A DNA stretch of 29,347 nt from C00003060 sp964440795 (GCA_964440795.1 CAYTTQ010000030.1:1-29347); one strand, 5' to 3'; positions 15,777 through 24,872 are shown, numbered from the stretch's first letter. Made by a program: numbers and translations. The notes: a model not told the origin generated them from the letters alone.

Positions 15777-16346
15777 ATGGCACAGGATCCGTTGTCGCCG
15801 GAAAATGTGATCGTTTTGGTTGTTGATCCGCAGGAAAAGCTTTTACCAAAGGTATTTGAACCGCAACGAGTCACCGGGAATATTATCTTACTGGTTCGAT
15901 TTGCACGTATTGCCGCGCTTCCGATCGTAGTGACTACTCAATATGAGAAGGGCATTGGTCCCATTGTGGAAGAAATCAATCGGGAAGTTCCCGGTGCACC
16001 CGCTGTGGATAAAGTCGAATTCGGCTGTTTCCATAATCGGTCTTTCCGAAAACACTTGGAAGGGCTGGGCAGGGAGAGACGTGTGCTGTTAGTGGCCGGC
16101 ATCGAGAGCCATATCTGTGTTGCGCAAACGGTCCTTGGTGCTATGGGAAGGGGATATACGGTACATGTGGCCTCAGATGCCGTGTCGTCACGGACGCCAT
16201 GGAACTGGAAAATAGGCCTTGATCGGATGCAGGCGTCCGGTGCGATCATGAGTTCCACTGAAATGGCCATATACGAACTCCTTGAAAGAAGTGACTCCCC
16301 ATGGTTTAAAGAGATACTTCCGGATCTTCGGGTGCCGGTGATTTGA
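15777..16346 (+). CDS. Isochorismatase-family cysteine hydrolase
   Basis: The 189-residue protein has the isochorismatase/nicotinamidase-like fold with the expected catalytic triad: Asp17 (in VVDPQEKL), Lys79 (in VDKVEFGCF) and Cys114 (in GIESHICVAQT). Family members hydrolyse isochorismate, nicotinamide, carbamates or other small amides, and the sequence resembles the YcaC-like single-domain group more than true isochorismatases. It is the first gene after the ribosomal terminator and sits about 1.9 kb before menF. That makes isochorismate a possible substrate, but the family name alone is no evidence for this. The ATG at 15777 follows GTGAGAGGTAAAAAACC. Confidence 0.85.
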   Translation: MAQDPLSPENVIVLVVDPQEKLLPKVFEPQRVTGNIILLVRFARIAALPIVVTTQYEKGIGPIVEEINREVPGAPAVDKVEFGCFHNRSFRKHLEGLGRERRVLLVAGIESHICVAQTVLGAMGRGYTVHVASDAVSSRTPWNWKIGLDRMQASGAIMSSTEMAIYELLERSDSPWFKEILPDLRVPVI

Positions 16347-16365
16347 CGATTACGGACGGGCGGCG

Positions 16366-16638
16366 ATGAAACTAGACGATAGTCCTTTTTTTCGAAAGGC
16401 TGTAACCCCCTGGCATGATTCTGATTTATTTTGCATGGTGGTTTGCGTCCTGGCTGCTGCGGTGTTTCTTTTTGCACGTATCGGATTCGGTTTTGCTCAG
16501 GCACATGAGCAGTACCAGGCCTATGGTTGGATTCCCCTGCTGCTCATGGTCTTAAGTGCCATCATACTTGCCGCCAACGCCATTCGACTGGTTGTCCGTG
16601 TTGTCAAACGATATCGGGAGAGGGAAGAAGAGGTGTAG
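16366..16638 (+). CDS. Small membrane protein with two predicted helices (unknown function)
   Basis: This 90-residue protein is not recognised. After a short polar N-terminus it has two hydrophobic segments (about residues 21-43 and 55-73). It ends in a basic then acidic tail (RVVKRYREREEEV), which suggests an inner-membrane hairpin with the ends in the cytoplasm. It lies 19 bases after the hydrolase gene and 32 bases before the SAM hydrolase gene on the same strand, so it is probably co-transcribed. The coding signal is moderate: codon use resembles its neighbours and the start ATG follows GGGCGGCG. Confidence 0.65.
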   Translation: MKLDDSPFFRKAVTPWHDSDLFCMVVCVLAAAVFLFARIGFGFAQAHEQYQAYGWIPLLLMVLSAIILAANAIRLVVRVVKRYREREEEV

Positions 16639-16670
16639 TCGGGTCCAAAGACTGCATTGGGAGTTTTCCT

Positions 16671-17483
16671 ATGACAAAAGAGAAGCGGGTCATCACCCTG
16701 CTGACCGATTTTGGACTTGACGACGAATATGTGGGGGTGATGAAGGGGGTCATACTGTCCCTGAACCGAGAGGCTCTGATTGTGGACATTACCCACCAAA
16801 TCCGCCGGCACGACATTGTGCAGGCCGCCTTGGTGGCGGCGGCAAGTTTTGCGTATTTTCCCCGGGGATCCGTTCATGTCGTGGTCGTGGACCCCGGCGT
16901 CGGCGGAAATCGCCGTGTCATTTGTGTCGAATCCGAGGGGCATTATTTCCTGACGCCGGACAATGGTGTTTTGAGTTTGGTATTGGCTGAAAACGAAGCG
17001 CAACGTATTCACGCCGTGACCGATCCCGCCTATTTTCTCATGTCGCTGAGTGATACTTTTCACGGTCGGGATCTGTTTGCACCGGTTGCCGCCCACTTGG
17101 CGGGAGACTTGTGCATGACGCAATTGGGCGACCCACTACGTCCGGAAGATCTGGTTCAAATCGATTTCCCAAAACCTCGGCTGCCTGCCGACGGAACGCT
17201 GGTGGGCCGGATCGTGTCCGCCGACCATTTTGGTAACCTGATTACCAACATCGACCGAGAAACCCTGCGTACATTTAGAGGAAGCGCAAACGCCGCCGAT
17301 ATCTCGATTCAGGTGGGGCGACTGCAGATCGACGGCATATCCAAGGCCTATACCGCCGTACCCGTAGGCCGTCCGGTGGCGGTCGTGGGCAGTAAAAACC
17401 GGCTGGAGATATCCATAAACCAATCGGACGCCAGTGCGCAAGTAGACGACGATGGGGGTAAAGTGACCCTGAGGTTAAAATAG
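16671..17483 (+). CDS. SAM hydroxide adenosyltransferase (DUF62 / SAM hydrolase)
   Basis: The 270-residue protein matches the family related to fluorinase and chlorinase enzymes. The N-terminus has TDFGLDDEYVGVMKG (residues 12-26), followed by VVDPGVGG, TPDNGVLS and HGRDLFAPVAAHLA, all conserved blocks. Characterised non-halogenating members split S-adenosylmethionine with water into adenosine and methionine. The open frame extends 48 codons further upstream, but that extension overlaps the previous gene and lacks similarity, so I place the start at the ATG at 16671. The stop codon abuts the menG start with no gap. Confidence 0.88.
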   Translation: MTKEKRVITLLTDFGLDDEYVGVMKGVILSLNREALIVDITHQIRRHDIVQAALVAAASFAYFPRGSVHVVVVDPGVGGNRRVICVESEGHYFLTPDNGVLSLVLAENEAQRIHAVTDPAYFLMSLSDTFHGRDLFAPVAAHLAGDLCMTQLGDPLRPEDLVQIDFPKPRLPADGTLVGRIVSADHFGNLITNIDRETLRTFRGSANAADISIQVGRLQIDGISKAYTAVPVGRPVAVVGSKNRLEISINQSDASAQVDDDGGKVTLRLK

Positions 17484-18209
17484 ATGGGAAAACGCACTGT
17501 TCGAGAACCATCGAGGATGCAAAGCCGGGAGATGTTCAACCGGGTGGCGCATCGGTATGACTTCTTGAACCGGGTGTTATCCTGCGGCATTGATACCATC
17601 TGGCGCCGGCGGCTCGTTTCTTTTCTCTCTGCACGGGAGGGCCAGTATGTTCTGGACCTAGCCACGGGCACGGGGGACCAGGTGCTTGGTTTATTTCATG
17701 CCGGGAGTCCGGTTCAGTCGGCCGTGGGGATGGATGTGGCCGATAAAATGCTCCAAACGGCCCGGCGGAAGATTTTGAAGGCGGGACTTTCTCAGGCCAT
17801 TGCGTTGGTGATCGGCACGGCCACCCGGATTCCTTCCAAGGACCGCGTTTTCGATGCAGTCACCATCTCTTTCGGTATCCGTAATGTGGTCGACGTGTCA
17901 CAATCCCTAAAAGAGGCGTACCGGGTACTGAAACCGGGTGGGGGGGTTCTGGTTCTGGAGTTCTCTCTCCCCCAAAACCGATTGATCGGGGGTATCTATT
18001 TGCTCTATTTGCGACATGTCTTGCCGTGGGTGGGCGCCCTCATATCCGGAGACGGGTTTGCTTATCGCTATTTGAACGAAACCATTGAAACCTTTCCCTA
18101 TGGAGAGGGGTTCTTGCGACTATTGCGTCTGGCAGGATTTACCCACGTCTTTTCCCGGCCACTGGCCTTCGGGATTGCTACGGTCTACCATGGCCGGAAG
18201 GCCTCATGA
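17484..18209 (+). CDS. ubiE: Demethylmenaquinone methyltransferase (MenG/UbiE)
   Basis: The 241-residue class I methyltransferase has the SAM-binding glycine motif DLATGTGD (58-65). UbiE-type signatures are MFNRVAHRYDFLN (17-29), SFGIRNV and YLNETIETFP. It adds the last methyl group in menaquinone synthesis. No ubiquinone genes are nearby and the menaquinone genes menF, menD and menH follow directly, so the menaquinone role is favoured. It begins at the base after the preceding TAG stop, implying tight coupling. Confidence 0.93.
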   Translation: MGKRTVREPSRMQSREMFNRVAHRYDFLNRVLSCGIDTIWRRRLVSFLSAREGQYVLDLATGTGDQVLGLFHAGSPVQSAVGMDVADKMLQTARRKILKAGLSQAIALVIGTATRIPSKDRVFDAVTISFGIRNVVDVSQSLKEAYRVLKPGGGVLVLEFSLPQNRLIGGIYLLYLRHVLPWVGALISGDGFAYRYLNETIETFPYGEGFLRLLRLAGFTHVFSRPLAFGIATVYHGRKAS

Positions 18210-18236
18210 CGATTTCGATTTTCAGGGAAGTACCAT

Positions 18237-19619
18237 ATGCATACGGCGGTTGAGCCCATCCATGTCCGTGACAAAGGCGGAATCGGGCGAAGAATTGTTG
18301 CCCTGCTGGAACAGCAGTGCCGGGAATTGGAGTCGGCCGATATCCGGAACCGGCGGATATTGCGTGCTGAAATTCCGGTTGCCGGACTGCAAGCCTTGCC
18401 ATGGCTTTGCGGACAATCTTTCGGCTCTCGCGGTTACTGGTCGGACCGGGAAAATGCCTTCGAGCTGGCGGGTGTCGGTGGTGCCGATGTCATTACCGGA
18501 GACGCCGGCTTGAGTTATCACGGATTGATGGAGACATTACACGCACGTATCGCATCGGCCCGGGGCAACCCGCGATATTTTGGTGGGTTGCGGTTTTCCG
18601 GTGTCGGCGGGGAAGATTCCGCCTGGGACTATTTTAAGGCCTATCGATTCATTCTGCCTCGGTTTGAGGTGTTTGCCGGTAACGGGTCGCCCACGTTTGC
18701 CTGTAATATGCTTGCCGGGGAGCAAATAGAACTGGTGGAAAAGGCCTTCTCGCGCCTGGTGTTTACGGATACGCCGAGTCGGCCTTTGCCGAGGCCCGTG
18801 GGTCGACGGGACAATCCGGACCGCCAGGGATGGCGGTACAACATGGAAGCGGTGCTACGGTCCCTGGAACGTAATGCCTACCAAAAGATTGTGCTGGCCA
18901 GAAAGGTGACCTTTGAGTTTGCCGAGGGGATTGATCCGGCGTGCCTGTTGCGTGCCCTCAAGGAAAAGACCGGGCCATGTTTCCATTTTTTGTTCCAGCC
19001 GCACAGGCGGGCCGCGTTTGTCGGAGCTTCCCCGGAAAGTCTCTATCGCCGTGATGGTCGGATTTTGACAACCGAAGCGATTGCGGGAAGCCGGCCGAGA
19101 GGGCATTCCAAAGACAGGGATCGGGCGTTGAAAGATGAACTGATGGCCAATGAGAAAGAGTTGCGGGAACACGCTTTTGTGGTTGCGGGTATCGGGAAAA
19201 GCCTCGATGGGCTGTGTCCTTCTCTCGTCGGCGATGATTCCCCGGAAGTGCTGAGGCTCTCCCGGTGTCAACATCTCATCACCCGCTTCAAAGGGCAGCT
19301 CGCCGACGGCGTCAAAGACGCCGATTTGCTGGCGGCGCTGCATCCCACGCCTGCTGTGGGCGGCTATCCAACCGATCGAGCCCTGAGCGACATCCTGCGT
19401 CTGGAATCATTCGATCGGGGATGGTATGCCGGTCCCGTGGGATGGATGAGTAAATACGGTGCCCAATTTGCCGTGGGGATCCGTTCCGGGCTGTGTGACG
19501 GATCCCGCATGCACCTGTTCTCGGGGGCCGGTATTATTGACGGCTCTGTGCCCGATCGGGAATGGGACGAGGTAGAGAACAAGATCGGTGATTTTGTGGA
19601 TCTGATGTTCGGATTCTGA
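18237..19619 (+). CDS. menF: Isochorismate synthase (MenF)
   Basis: The 460-residue protein belongs to the chorismate-utilising family. The catalytic C-terminal half shows YQKIVLARK with the likely general-base Lys217, AGSRPRGHSKDRD (about 283-295), HPTPAVGGYP and the terminal FSGAGIIDGSVPDREW metal-binding block. It converts chorismate to isochorismate, the first committed step of classical menaquinone synthesis. The family also includes salicylate and anthranilate synthases, but adjacency to menD settles the assignment. It lies 27 bases after ubiE and 29 before menD. Confidence 0.93.
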   Translation: MHTAVEPIHVRDKGGIGRRIVALLEQQCRELESADIRNRRILRAEIPVAGLQALPWLCGQSFGSRGYWSDRENAFELAGVGGADVITGDAGLSYHGLMETLHARIASARGNPRYFGGLRFSGVGGEDSAWDYFKAYRFILPRFEVFAGNGSPTFACNMLAGEQIELVEKAFSRLVFTDTPSRPLPRPVGRRDNPDRQGWRYNMEAVLRSLERNAYQKIVLARKVTFEFAEGIDPACLLRALKEKTGPCFHFLFQPHRRAAFVGASPESLYRRDGRILTTEAIAGSRPRGHSKDRDRALKDELMANEKELREHAFVVAGIGKSLDGLCPSLVGDDSPEVLRLSRCQHLITRFKGQLADGVKDADLLAALHPTPAVGGYPTDRALSDILRLESFDRGWYAGPVGWMSKYGAQFAVGIRSGLCDGSRMHLFSGAGIIDGSVPDREWDEVENKIGDFVDLMFGF

Positions 19620-19648
19620 AGTCGGGTAAAAGGCAGGCCGCCTATTCA

Positions 19649-21409
19649 ATGAACGATTTAACGGTAAACAGGAATACCCTGTGGGCATCACTGCTGGTGG
19701 AAGAGCTGGTGCGAAACGGGGTGGATTACTTTTGTTTGGCCCCCGGTTCACGCAACGCGCCCCTGACGTTGGCGGTAGCCGCCCATGCGGAGGTACGAGA
19801 GTCCATTCATTGGGATGAACGGGCAGTCGGGTTCCATGCGGTGGGATATGGCCGGGCGACCGGCCGGCCGGCGGTCATTATCACCACATCGGGGACTGCC
19901 GTCGCCAACTTATTGCCCGCTGTAATAGAGGCCTCCTTGGAACAAATTCCCTTGATTGTTCTAACGGGAGATCGCCCTCCGGAATTGCGGCAAACCTGTG
20001 CCAACCAAACGATCGACCAAGTAAAGATTTTCGGTGACTATGTGCGATGGTTTGTGGATTTGCCATGCCCGACCCGACGGATTTCCCCGGCGTTCGTTTT
20101 GACTACGGTAGACCAGGCCGTCCACCGTTGCCGCCGCGGGGTTCCGGGGCCTGTACACATCAACTGCATGTTTCGTGAACCTCTGACGCCTGAGCCAGAG
20201 GAAGCCGACTTCACCGCCTATCTCAGCCCGTTGAGCCGATGGCGGGAAAGGTCTGGGCCTTATACCGTTTATGAAGGGGGGGGCTCCCGCAAGGAAGTCG
20301 GTGGCGAAGAGGGGATCGCGGCTATGCTGCGGCGAACCGAGCGGGGGGTGGTGGTAATCGGCAAATTGAATGTTTGGACCTCCCGCACGGGGGTGCGTAG
20401 ACTCGCTGAGAAGTTGCAGTGGCCGGTCTGTGCAGACATTACTTCAGGGTTTCGACTGGGGGATCCGTGGGGCCTGCTAATGGGGGCAGCGGATGTGTTG
20501 GCCATTGATGAGGGGTTTTCAACCGCCCATGCTCCGGAGGTGGTGTTGCACCTGGGGGGGCGCGTGGTGTCAAAGCAAATGGAACGCTTTTTCCATCACC
20601 CCGACCTTACCCACTACATCCTGGTCTCCGATCACGTGGGAAGGCAGGACCCGGGCCACTGTGTCACCCGGAGAGTCGAAGGAGATGTGGATGAAGTCTG
20701 TTCGGCTTTGGCCGACAAACTCTCCTTGGCCTCTCCCACTTCCTGGTTGGCCTCTTGGCAGAGACGGTCAAAGGCGGCGGATGCCTGCCTGGACGCCTAT
20801 GTCCAGGGGGCGGAAGGCCTGAACGAGCCTTTAGTTGCACGGTTGATTTCCGAAATAGTCCCTGCAGGTCACGGGTTGTTTTTAGCCAGTAGTACGCCGG
20901 TACGGAGCATGAATAGGTTTGCGAGTGCGGCGGGCGCGCCTGTTTGTGTGGGGGCCAATCGGGGGGCAAGTGGTATCGACGGGACCTTGGCCGCGGCCGC
21001 CGGTTTTGCTGCAGGATGTCGGCGGCCGGTCACTCTGTTCATGGGGGACCTGGCTTTTCTGCACGACCTGAACGCCTTGAATTATCTTATGGCAGGTGAA
21101 TATCCCGTCATTGCCGTTGTTGTTAACAACAACGGCGGGGGTATCTTTTCTCATTTGCCCATTGCCCGGTATGACCGGTTTTTTGAAAGATATTTTGTTA
21201 CTCCCCACGGCCTGACCTTTAAAAAGGTCGCAGCCATGTACGGGGTTTCCTACCATTGTCCCACCGTTGTACAAGAATTTTTGGCGGCCTATCGGCAGGC
21301 TGTGGACAGCGGCGGATCCGCGATTATCGAAATCCCGGTGAATCGCAAGAAAGATCGGGCGGTATACATGCAGTTGATTGCCGACGTCCACCAGGCCAGT
21401 CAGGGCTGA
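19649..21409 (+). CDS. menD: SEPHCHC synthase (MenD)
   Basis: The 586-residue thiamine-diphosphate enzyme joins isochorismate and 2-oxoglutarate to give 2-succinyl-5-enolpyruvyl-6-hydroxy-3-cyclohexene-1-carboxylate. The N-terminal domain has LAPGSRNAPLTLA and the catalytic Glu57 in HWDERAVGFHA. The C-terminal cofactor motif starts at Gly466-Asp467 and ends with NNNGGGIF (493-500). Length fits the family (about 550-590). The stop lies 11 bases before the proposed menH start. Confidence 0.96.
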   Translation: MNDLTVNRNTLWASLLVEELVRNGVDYFCLAPGSRNAPLTLAVAAHAEVRESIHWDERAVGFHAVGYGRATGRPAVIITTSGTAVANLLPAVIEASLEQIPLIVLTGDRPPELRQTCANQTIDQVKIFGDYVRWFVDLPCPTRRISPAFVLTTVDQAVHRCRRGVPGPVHINCMFREPLTPEPEEADFTAYLSPLSRWRERSGPYTVYEGGGSRKEVGGEEGIAAMLRRTERGVVVIGKLNVWTSRTGVRRLAEKLQWPVCADITSGFRLGDPWGLLMGAADVLAIDEGFSTAHAPEVVLHLGGRVVSKQMERFFHHPDLTHYILVSDHVGRQDPGHCVTRRVEGDVDEVCSALADKLSLASPTSWLASWQRRSKAADACLDAYVQGAEGLNEPLVARLISEIVPAGHGLFLASSTPVRSMNRFASAAGAPVCVGANRGASGIDGTLAAAAGFAAGCRRPVTLFMGDLAFLHDLNALNYLMAGEYPVIAVVVNNNGGGIFSHLPIARYDRFFERYFVTPHGLTFKKVAAMYGVSYHCPTVVQEFLAAYRQAVDSGGSAIIEIPVNRKKDRAVYMQLIADVHQASQG

Positions 21410-21420
21410 GAAAGGCTTTC

Positions 21421-22245
21421 TTGACCGGGACCGCTCTTCATTACCGGGTGTTTGGTGACCCGTCACGCCCCCCCCTTGTTTTCCTTCATGGGTTTATGGG
21501 GGATTCCAACGATTGGGAAGCGGTCGTTTCCTATTTATGCCGTAAATATTACTGTGTTGTTGTTGACCTGCCGGGCCACGGGGAGAGTTTGGGTGCCGGC
21601 GGCCGGGGTCCGGCGGCATTCTATTCACTGACAGGAGCGGCCGACGGCATAGTGGAGGTGATGCGACGCCAAAAGATCGTTCCCGCCTTGGTGGTCGGCT
21701 ATTCCATGGGCGGGCGTGTCGCCCTCTACTTGGCCACCCGATATACAGGGACGTGCTCGAAGCTGGTCATCGAATCGGCTACACCGGGAATTGAAAACCG
21801 GAGGGAAAGGCAAAATCGCCTGCAATTGGACCGAACGCGAGCCCAAGAACTCCAAACTAAAGGGCTGCCACGGTTTCTCCGCTGGTGGTATCGTCAGCCC
21901 ATTTTCGATACGATCGCCCAATCCCCATCCAGATTGGAAATGATGATTCGGAAACGATCCCGCAACGATCCTGTCCAGTTGGCGCACGCCCTCGTCGGGA
22001 TGAGTGTGGGCGGACAAAGACCGCTGTGGGAAGCGTTGCCCAAGCTCGACGTTCCGGTGTTGCTTTTGGCGGGACAAAGGGATCCCAAATATGTGGAGAT
22101 CATTCAGGCTATGGCCGCCGCATTGCCCCGTGCCACGGCGGAAATCGTGCCGGCGGCCGGTCATACGGTGCATTTGGACGATTCCTTGGGGGTTGCTCGC
22201 CGTATCGAACAATTTATTTTAAGCAAGGAAAATGGATCGTCGTGA
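21421..22245 (+). CDS. menH: SHCHC synthase (MenH), alpha/beta hydrolase
   Basis: The protein begins with the hydrolase strand LHYRVFGDPSRPPLVFLHG. It carries the nucleophile elbow GYSMGG with Ser95; Asp221 (AGQRDP) and His248 (AAGHTVH) complete the likely triad. From a TTG at 21421 it has 274 residues, close to family length, and AGAAAGG lies just upstream. The open frame extends back to an ATG at 21256, but that would overlap menD by 153 bases. It eliminates pyruvate from the MenD product to give SHCHC. It is the last men gene in the window. Confidence 0.88.
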   Translation: MTGTALHYRVFGDPSRPPLVFLHGFMGDSNDWEAVVSYLCRKYYCVVVDLPGHGESLGAGGRGPAAFYSLTGAADGIVEVMRRQKIVPALVVGYSMGGRVALYLATRYTGTCSKLVIESATPGIENRRERQNRLQLDRTRAQELQTKGLPRFLRWWYRQPIFDTIAQSPSRLEMMIRKRSRNDPVQLAHALVGMSVGGQRPLWEALPKLDVPVLLLAGQRDPKYVEIIQAMAAALPRATAEIVPAAGHTVHLDDSLGVARRIEQFILSKENGSS

Positions 22246-22429
22246 TTAGGCGAATGAAATCATAAATAAAACGGGTTGAAGAAGGCTGGATGATCTCATG
22301 GCCACCGTTTATGTCCGTTTGTGATGGTATGCGATGACTCGGACCCTTTCCACTGTTACCAACATCGCCCCTCTGGGGCTTGACGGAAATCCAAACCCGT
22401 CGTATTGTACGCAAACCGAATAGGAGCCC
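22246..22429 (+). other. Intergenic region between menH and the sigma-54 activator
   Basis: This 184-base gap separates the menaquinone unit from the regulator gene. It contains a short perfect inverted repeat, GCCCC-TCT-GGGGC (22367-22379), directly before a sigma-70-like promoter. I see no clear intrinsic terminator for the men operon; the inverted repeat has no T-tract. Confidence 0.6.
22380..22408 (+). promoter_or_regulatory. Probable sigma-70 promoter of the regulator gene
   Basis: TTGACG (22380-22385) and TATTGT (22403-22408) are separated by exactly 17 bases, matching the -35 and -10 boxes at five and four of six positions. Transcription would start near 22415, only about 15 bases before the ATG at 22430. 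The inverted repeat ending at 22379 touches the -35 box and could be an operator. This is a motif reading without experimental support. Confidence 0.5.
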
Positions 22430-23962
22430 ATGTTGCCGATGAAATCAATAGAAGAAATCACCTTGCTCTATGAGATCAGCGAGGCGCTGAAGATAAGCCT
22501 TGACCTTAAGAAATCGCTCTACCAGGTGCTCGACATCCTGAGCAAGAGCACGCCGATGGAGCGGGGTACCATAACCATCATGAATCCTTTGCGGGACGAA
22601 GTTCACATCGAGGTTGCCCATGGCCTGTCCCGGACGGCGATGGAACGGGGTAAATATAAACCCGGAGAAGGGATTACGGGCCGGGTGATACAAACGGGTA
22701 AACCCGTTGTGGTGCCCAAAATCAGCGAGGAACCGGACTTTCTGGATCGTACGGCCGCCAGGAAATCTGCAGGCGGTCAAGAGCTGTCATTTGTCTGCGT
22801 GCCGGTTAAGAAGGCAAACCGGGTCGTGGGGACACTCAGCGTCGACTTGCCGTTTGATCCGGCGTATTCTCTTAAGGAAAGTGACAAGTTTCTGTCCATC
22901 GTGGCGACGATGATTGCTCAACATGTGATTAACCTGGAAACCATTCAAGTGGAAAGGCAGCAGTTACGGGATGAAAACAAGCGGCTCCGTCAGGAGCTTT
23001 CCAACAAGTTCCGTATCACCCATATCGTGGGCAACAGTAATAAGATGCGGGAAGCCTTCCAAATGATTTCCCAGGTGTCCAAGAGCAATGCCACCGTATT
23101 GATACGGGGTGAGAGCGGCACGGGAAAAGAGCTGGCCGCCAACGCAATTCATTACAACAGTATGCGTTCCAAAAGCCCCTTTGTGAAGGTCAATTGTGCC
23201 GCCTTGCCATCCACTTTGATCGAGAGTGAACTCTTCGGCCATGAGCAGGGTGCTTTCACGGGGGCCGTCCGTCGGAAGCGAGGCAAGTTTGAGTTGGCAA
23301 ACAAGGGGACGATATTTCTGGATGAAATCGGCTCCATGGATCCCGAAGTTCAGGTCAAACTTTTGCGGGTTCTCCAGGAACGAGAGTTTGAGCGGGTGGG
23401 GGGATACGAGACCATCGGCACGGATGTTCGCATTATCGCCGCCACCAACAAAAATCTGGAAAAGGCGGTGGAAGAAGAGGTCTTTCGCAGCGACCTTTAT
23501 TATCGACTCAATGTGTTTCCCATTTATATGCCGCCCTTGCGGGAACGGAAAACCGACATCCTTCTCCTGGCCGACCATTTTTTGGAAAAATACGCCAAAG
23601 AAAACCGGAAAATCATCGCCCGGTTTTCCACTCCCGCTATTAATATGCTCATGCAATACCATTGGCCGGGAAACGTCCGGGAGCTCGAAAACTGTATTGA
23701 ACGGGCGGTCCTCTTGTGTCAGGAAGGCGTCATTCACAGCTATCATTTGCCGCCCACCATTCAGACCGCAGAAGAATCGGGCACACTGCCCGATGGATCT
23801 ATGGAGGATGCGGTGGCAAAGCTGGAAAAGGAAATCATTATCGATGCTTTGAAAACCACCCGGGGAAACATGGCCAGGGCGGCCGAGCTTACCAAGACGA
23901 CGGAGCGAAAGTTTGCCTACAAAGCGAAACGGTACGGCGTGGATTACCGTCTGTATCGATAA
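22430..23962 (+). CDS. NifA-type sigma-54-dependent transcriptional activator
   Basis: The 510-residue protein has three parts. An N-terminal GAF sensor domain covers about residues 20-170, and a short coiled linker about 170-195. A central AAA+ domain follows with Walker A GESGTGKE (227-234), the sigma-54-contacting GAFTGA loop (274-279), Walker B DE (298-299), arginine fingers near 353 and 359, and WPGNVREL (412-419). The C-terminal helix-turn-helix is about 465-510. The layout matches NifA, but no nif genes are visible. A sigma-54 promoter with upstream repeats lies 1 kb downstream before the glutamate synthase genes, its likely target. An ATG at 22439 is an alternative start. Confidence 0.92.
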   Translation: MLPMKSIEEITLLYEISEALKISLDLKKSLYQVLDILSKSTPMERGTITIMNPLRDEVHIEVAHGLSRTAMERGKYKPGEGITGRVIQTGKPVVVPKISEEPDFLDRTAARKSAGGQELSFVCVPVKKANRVVGTLSVDLPFDPAYSLKESDKFLSIVATMIAQHVINLETIQVERQQLRDENKRLRQELSNKFRITHIVGNSNKMREAFQMISQVSKSNATVLIRGESGTGKELAANAIHYNSMRSKSPFVKVNCAALPSTLIESELFGHEQGAFTGAVRRKRGKFELANKGTIFLDEIGSMDPEVQVKLLRVLQEREFERVGGYETIGTDVRIIAATNKNLEKAVEEEVFRSDLYYRLNVFPIYMPPLRERKTDILLLADHFLEKYAKENRKIIARFSTPAINMLMQYHWPGNVRELENCIERAVLLCQEGVIHSYHLPPTIQTAEESGTLPDGSMEDAVAKLEKEIIIDALKTTRGNMARAAELTKTTERKFAYKAKRYGVDYRLYR

Positions 23963-23977
23963 CCACTGCCCTATGTC

Positions 23978-24745
23978 ATGAGTTCTCTTGCCGGTGTTGA
24001 GTTTTCGTCTTACACTGCCTCGGTTTCCCAGGCTTTGGATGCAGTTGATGCCCGGGCCCGATTCCGGCGTGCCTCTGCCGTGCTGATTAAGCCCAACCTG
24101 GTTACGACGTCGGCCCATCCCGTGACTACGGCTGCGCAGTGTTGTGCAGCTCTCATAACATATATCCGATCGTGTTCACACGCCGACATCGTGATCGGTG
24201 AAGGAACCGGAGACCCTGCCTGCCAGACCTCCGATGTGTTCGATTTGCTGGGCTACGGGAGACTTTGTTCCCAGTACGGGGTCAGTCTGGTGGACCTCAA
24301 TGAAGCACCGGTCAGAAAACTTGCCAATACCCGGTGCCGGTTGTTTCCCGAGATATACCTGCCGGAGATTGTTTTTACGCATTATGTTGTCTCTGTTCCC
24401 GTGCTTAAGGCACATTCCCTGGCGGGGATGACCAGCACCCTCAAGAACATGGTCGGCTTGGCACCGCCGGCTTATTACCGCCGAGGATCCGGTGGCTGGA
24501 AAAAGTCTTTTTTTCATACGGATATCCATCTGGCCATCAAGGAGTTGAACAGCTATCGCACGCCCGATTTGTCGTTGGTGGATGCCAGCGTCGGGCTGGC
24601 CGATTTTCACCTCGGCGGTCGCCCGTGCCAGCCGCCGGTCGGCAAGATCTTGGCCGGTATCGATCCCGTGGCAGTGGATCGCATGGGCGCCGGATTATTG
24701 GGTCTGGACTGGGAGTCGATACCCTATTTGCAGGGAACTGAGTAG
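23978..24745 (+). CDS. DUF362-domain protein, no ferredoxin domain
   Basis: The 255-residue protein matches the DUF362 family: VLIKPNLVTT near the N-terminus, VIGEGTGD, VVSVPVLKAHSLAGMTSTLKN and the C-terminal AGIDPVAVDRMGAGLLGLD. Members often carry an attached 4Fe-4S ferredoxin domain; here none is present and no Cys cluster is seen. The biochemical role of the family is not firmly established. It begins 15 bases after the activator gene and is probably co-transcribed with it. The ribosome-binding site is weak. Confidence 0.85.
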   Translation: MSSLAGVEFSSYTASVSQALDAVDARARFRRASAVLIKPNLVTTSAHPVTTAAQCCAALITYIRSCSHADIVIGEGTGDPACQTSDVFDLLGYGRLCSQYGVSLVDLNEAPVRKLANTRCRLFPEIYLPEIVFTHYVVSVPVLKAHSLAGMTSTLKNMVGLAPPAYYRRGSGGWKKSFFHTDIHLAIKELNSYRTPDLSLVDASVGLADFHLGGRPCQPPVGKILAGIDPVAVDRMGAGLLGLDWESIPYLQGTE

Positions 24746-24872
24746 GACCTTGGATGCCGACCCGATCGGATTCGGTTATGTTTTTGCTGTCCCTCGCTTA
24801 GACGGCGTGCATCCGGGGACTTCCCGCTTTCGCCGTGAAATAAACACAAATGTCGTTTTTTCGTTCAGATCG

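Noticed and set aside
16527..16670. 48-codon upstream extension of the SAM hydrolase gene
   Set aside because: It overlaps the small membrane protein gene in another frame, and the family N-terminus starts at the ATG at 16671.
21256..21420. Upstream extension of menH
   Set aside because: It would overlap the certain menD coding region by 153 bases in another frame; similarity begins only after the TTG at 21421.
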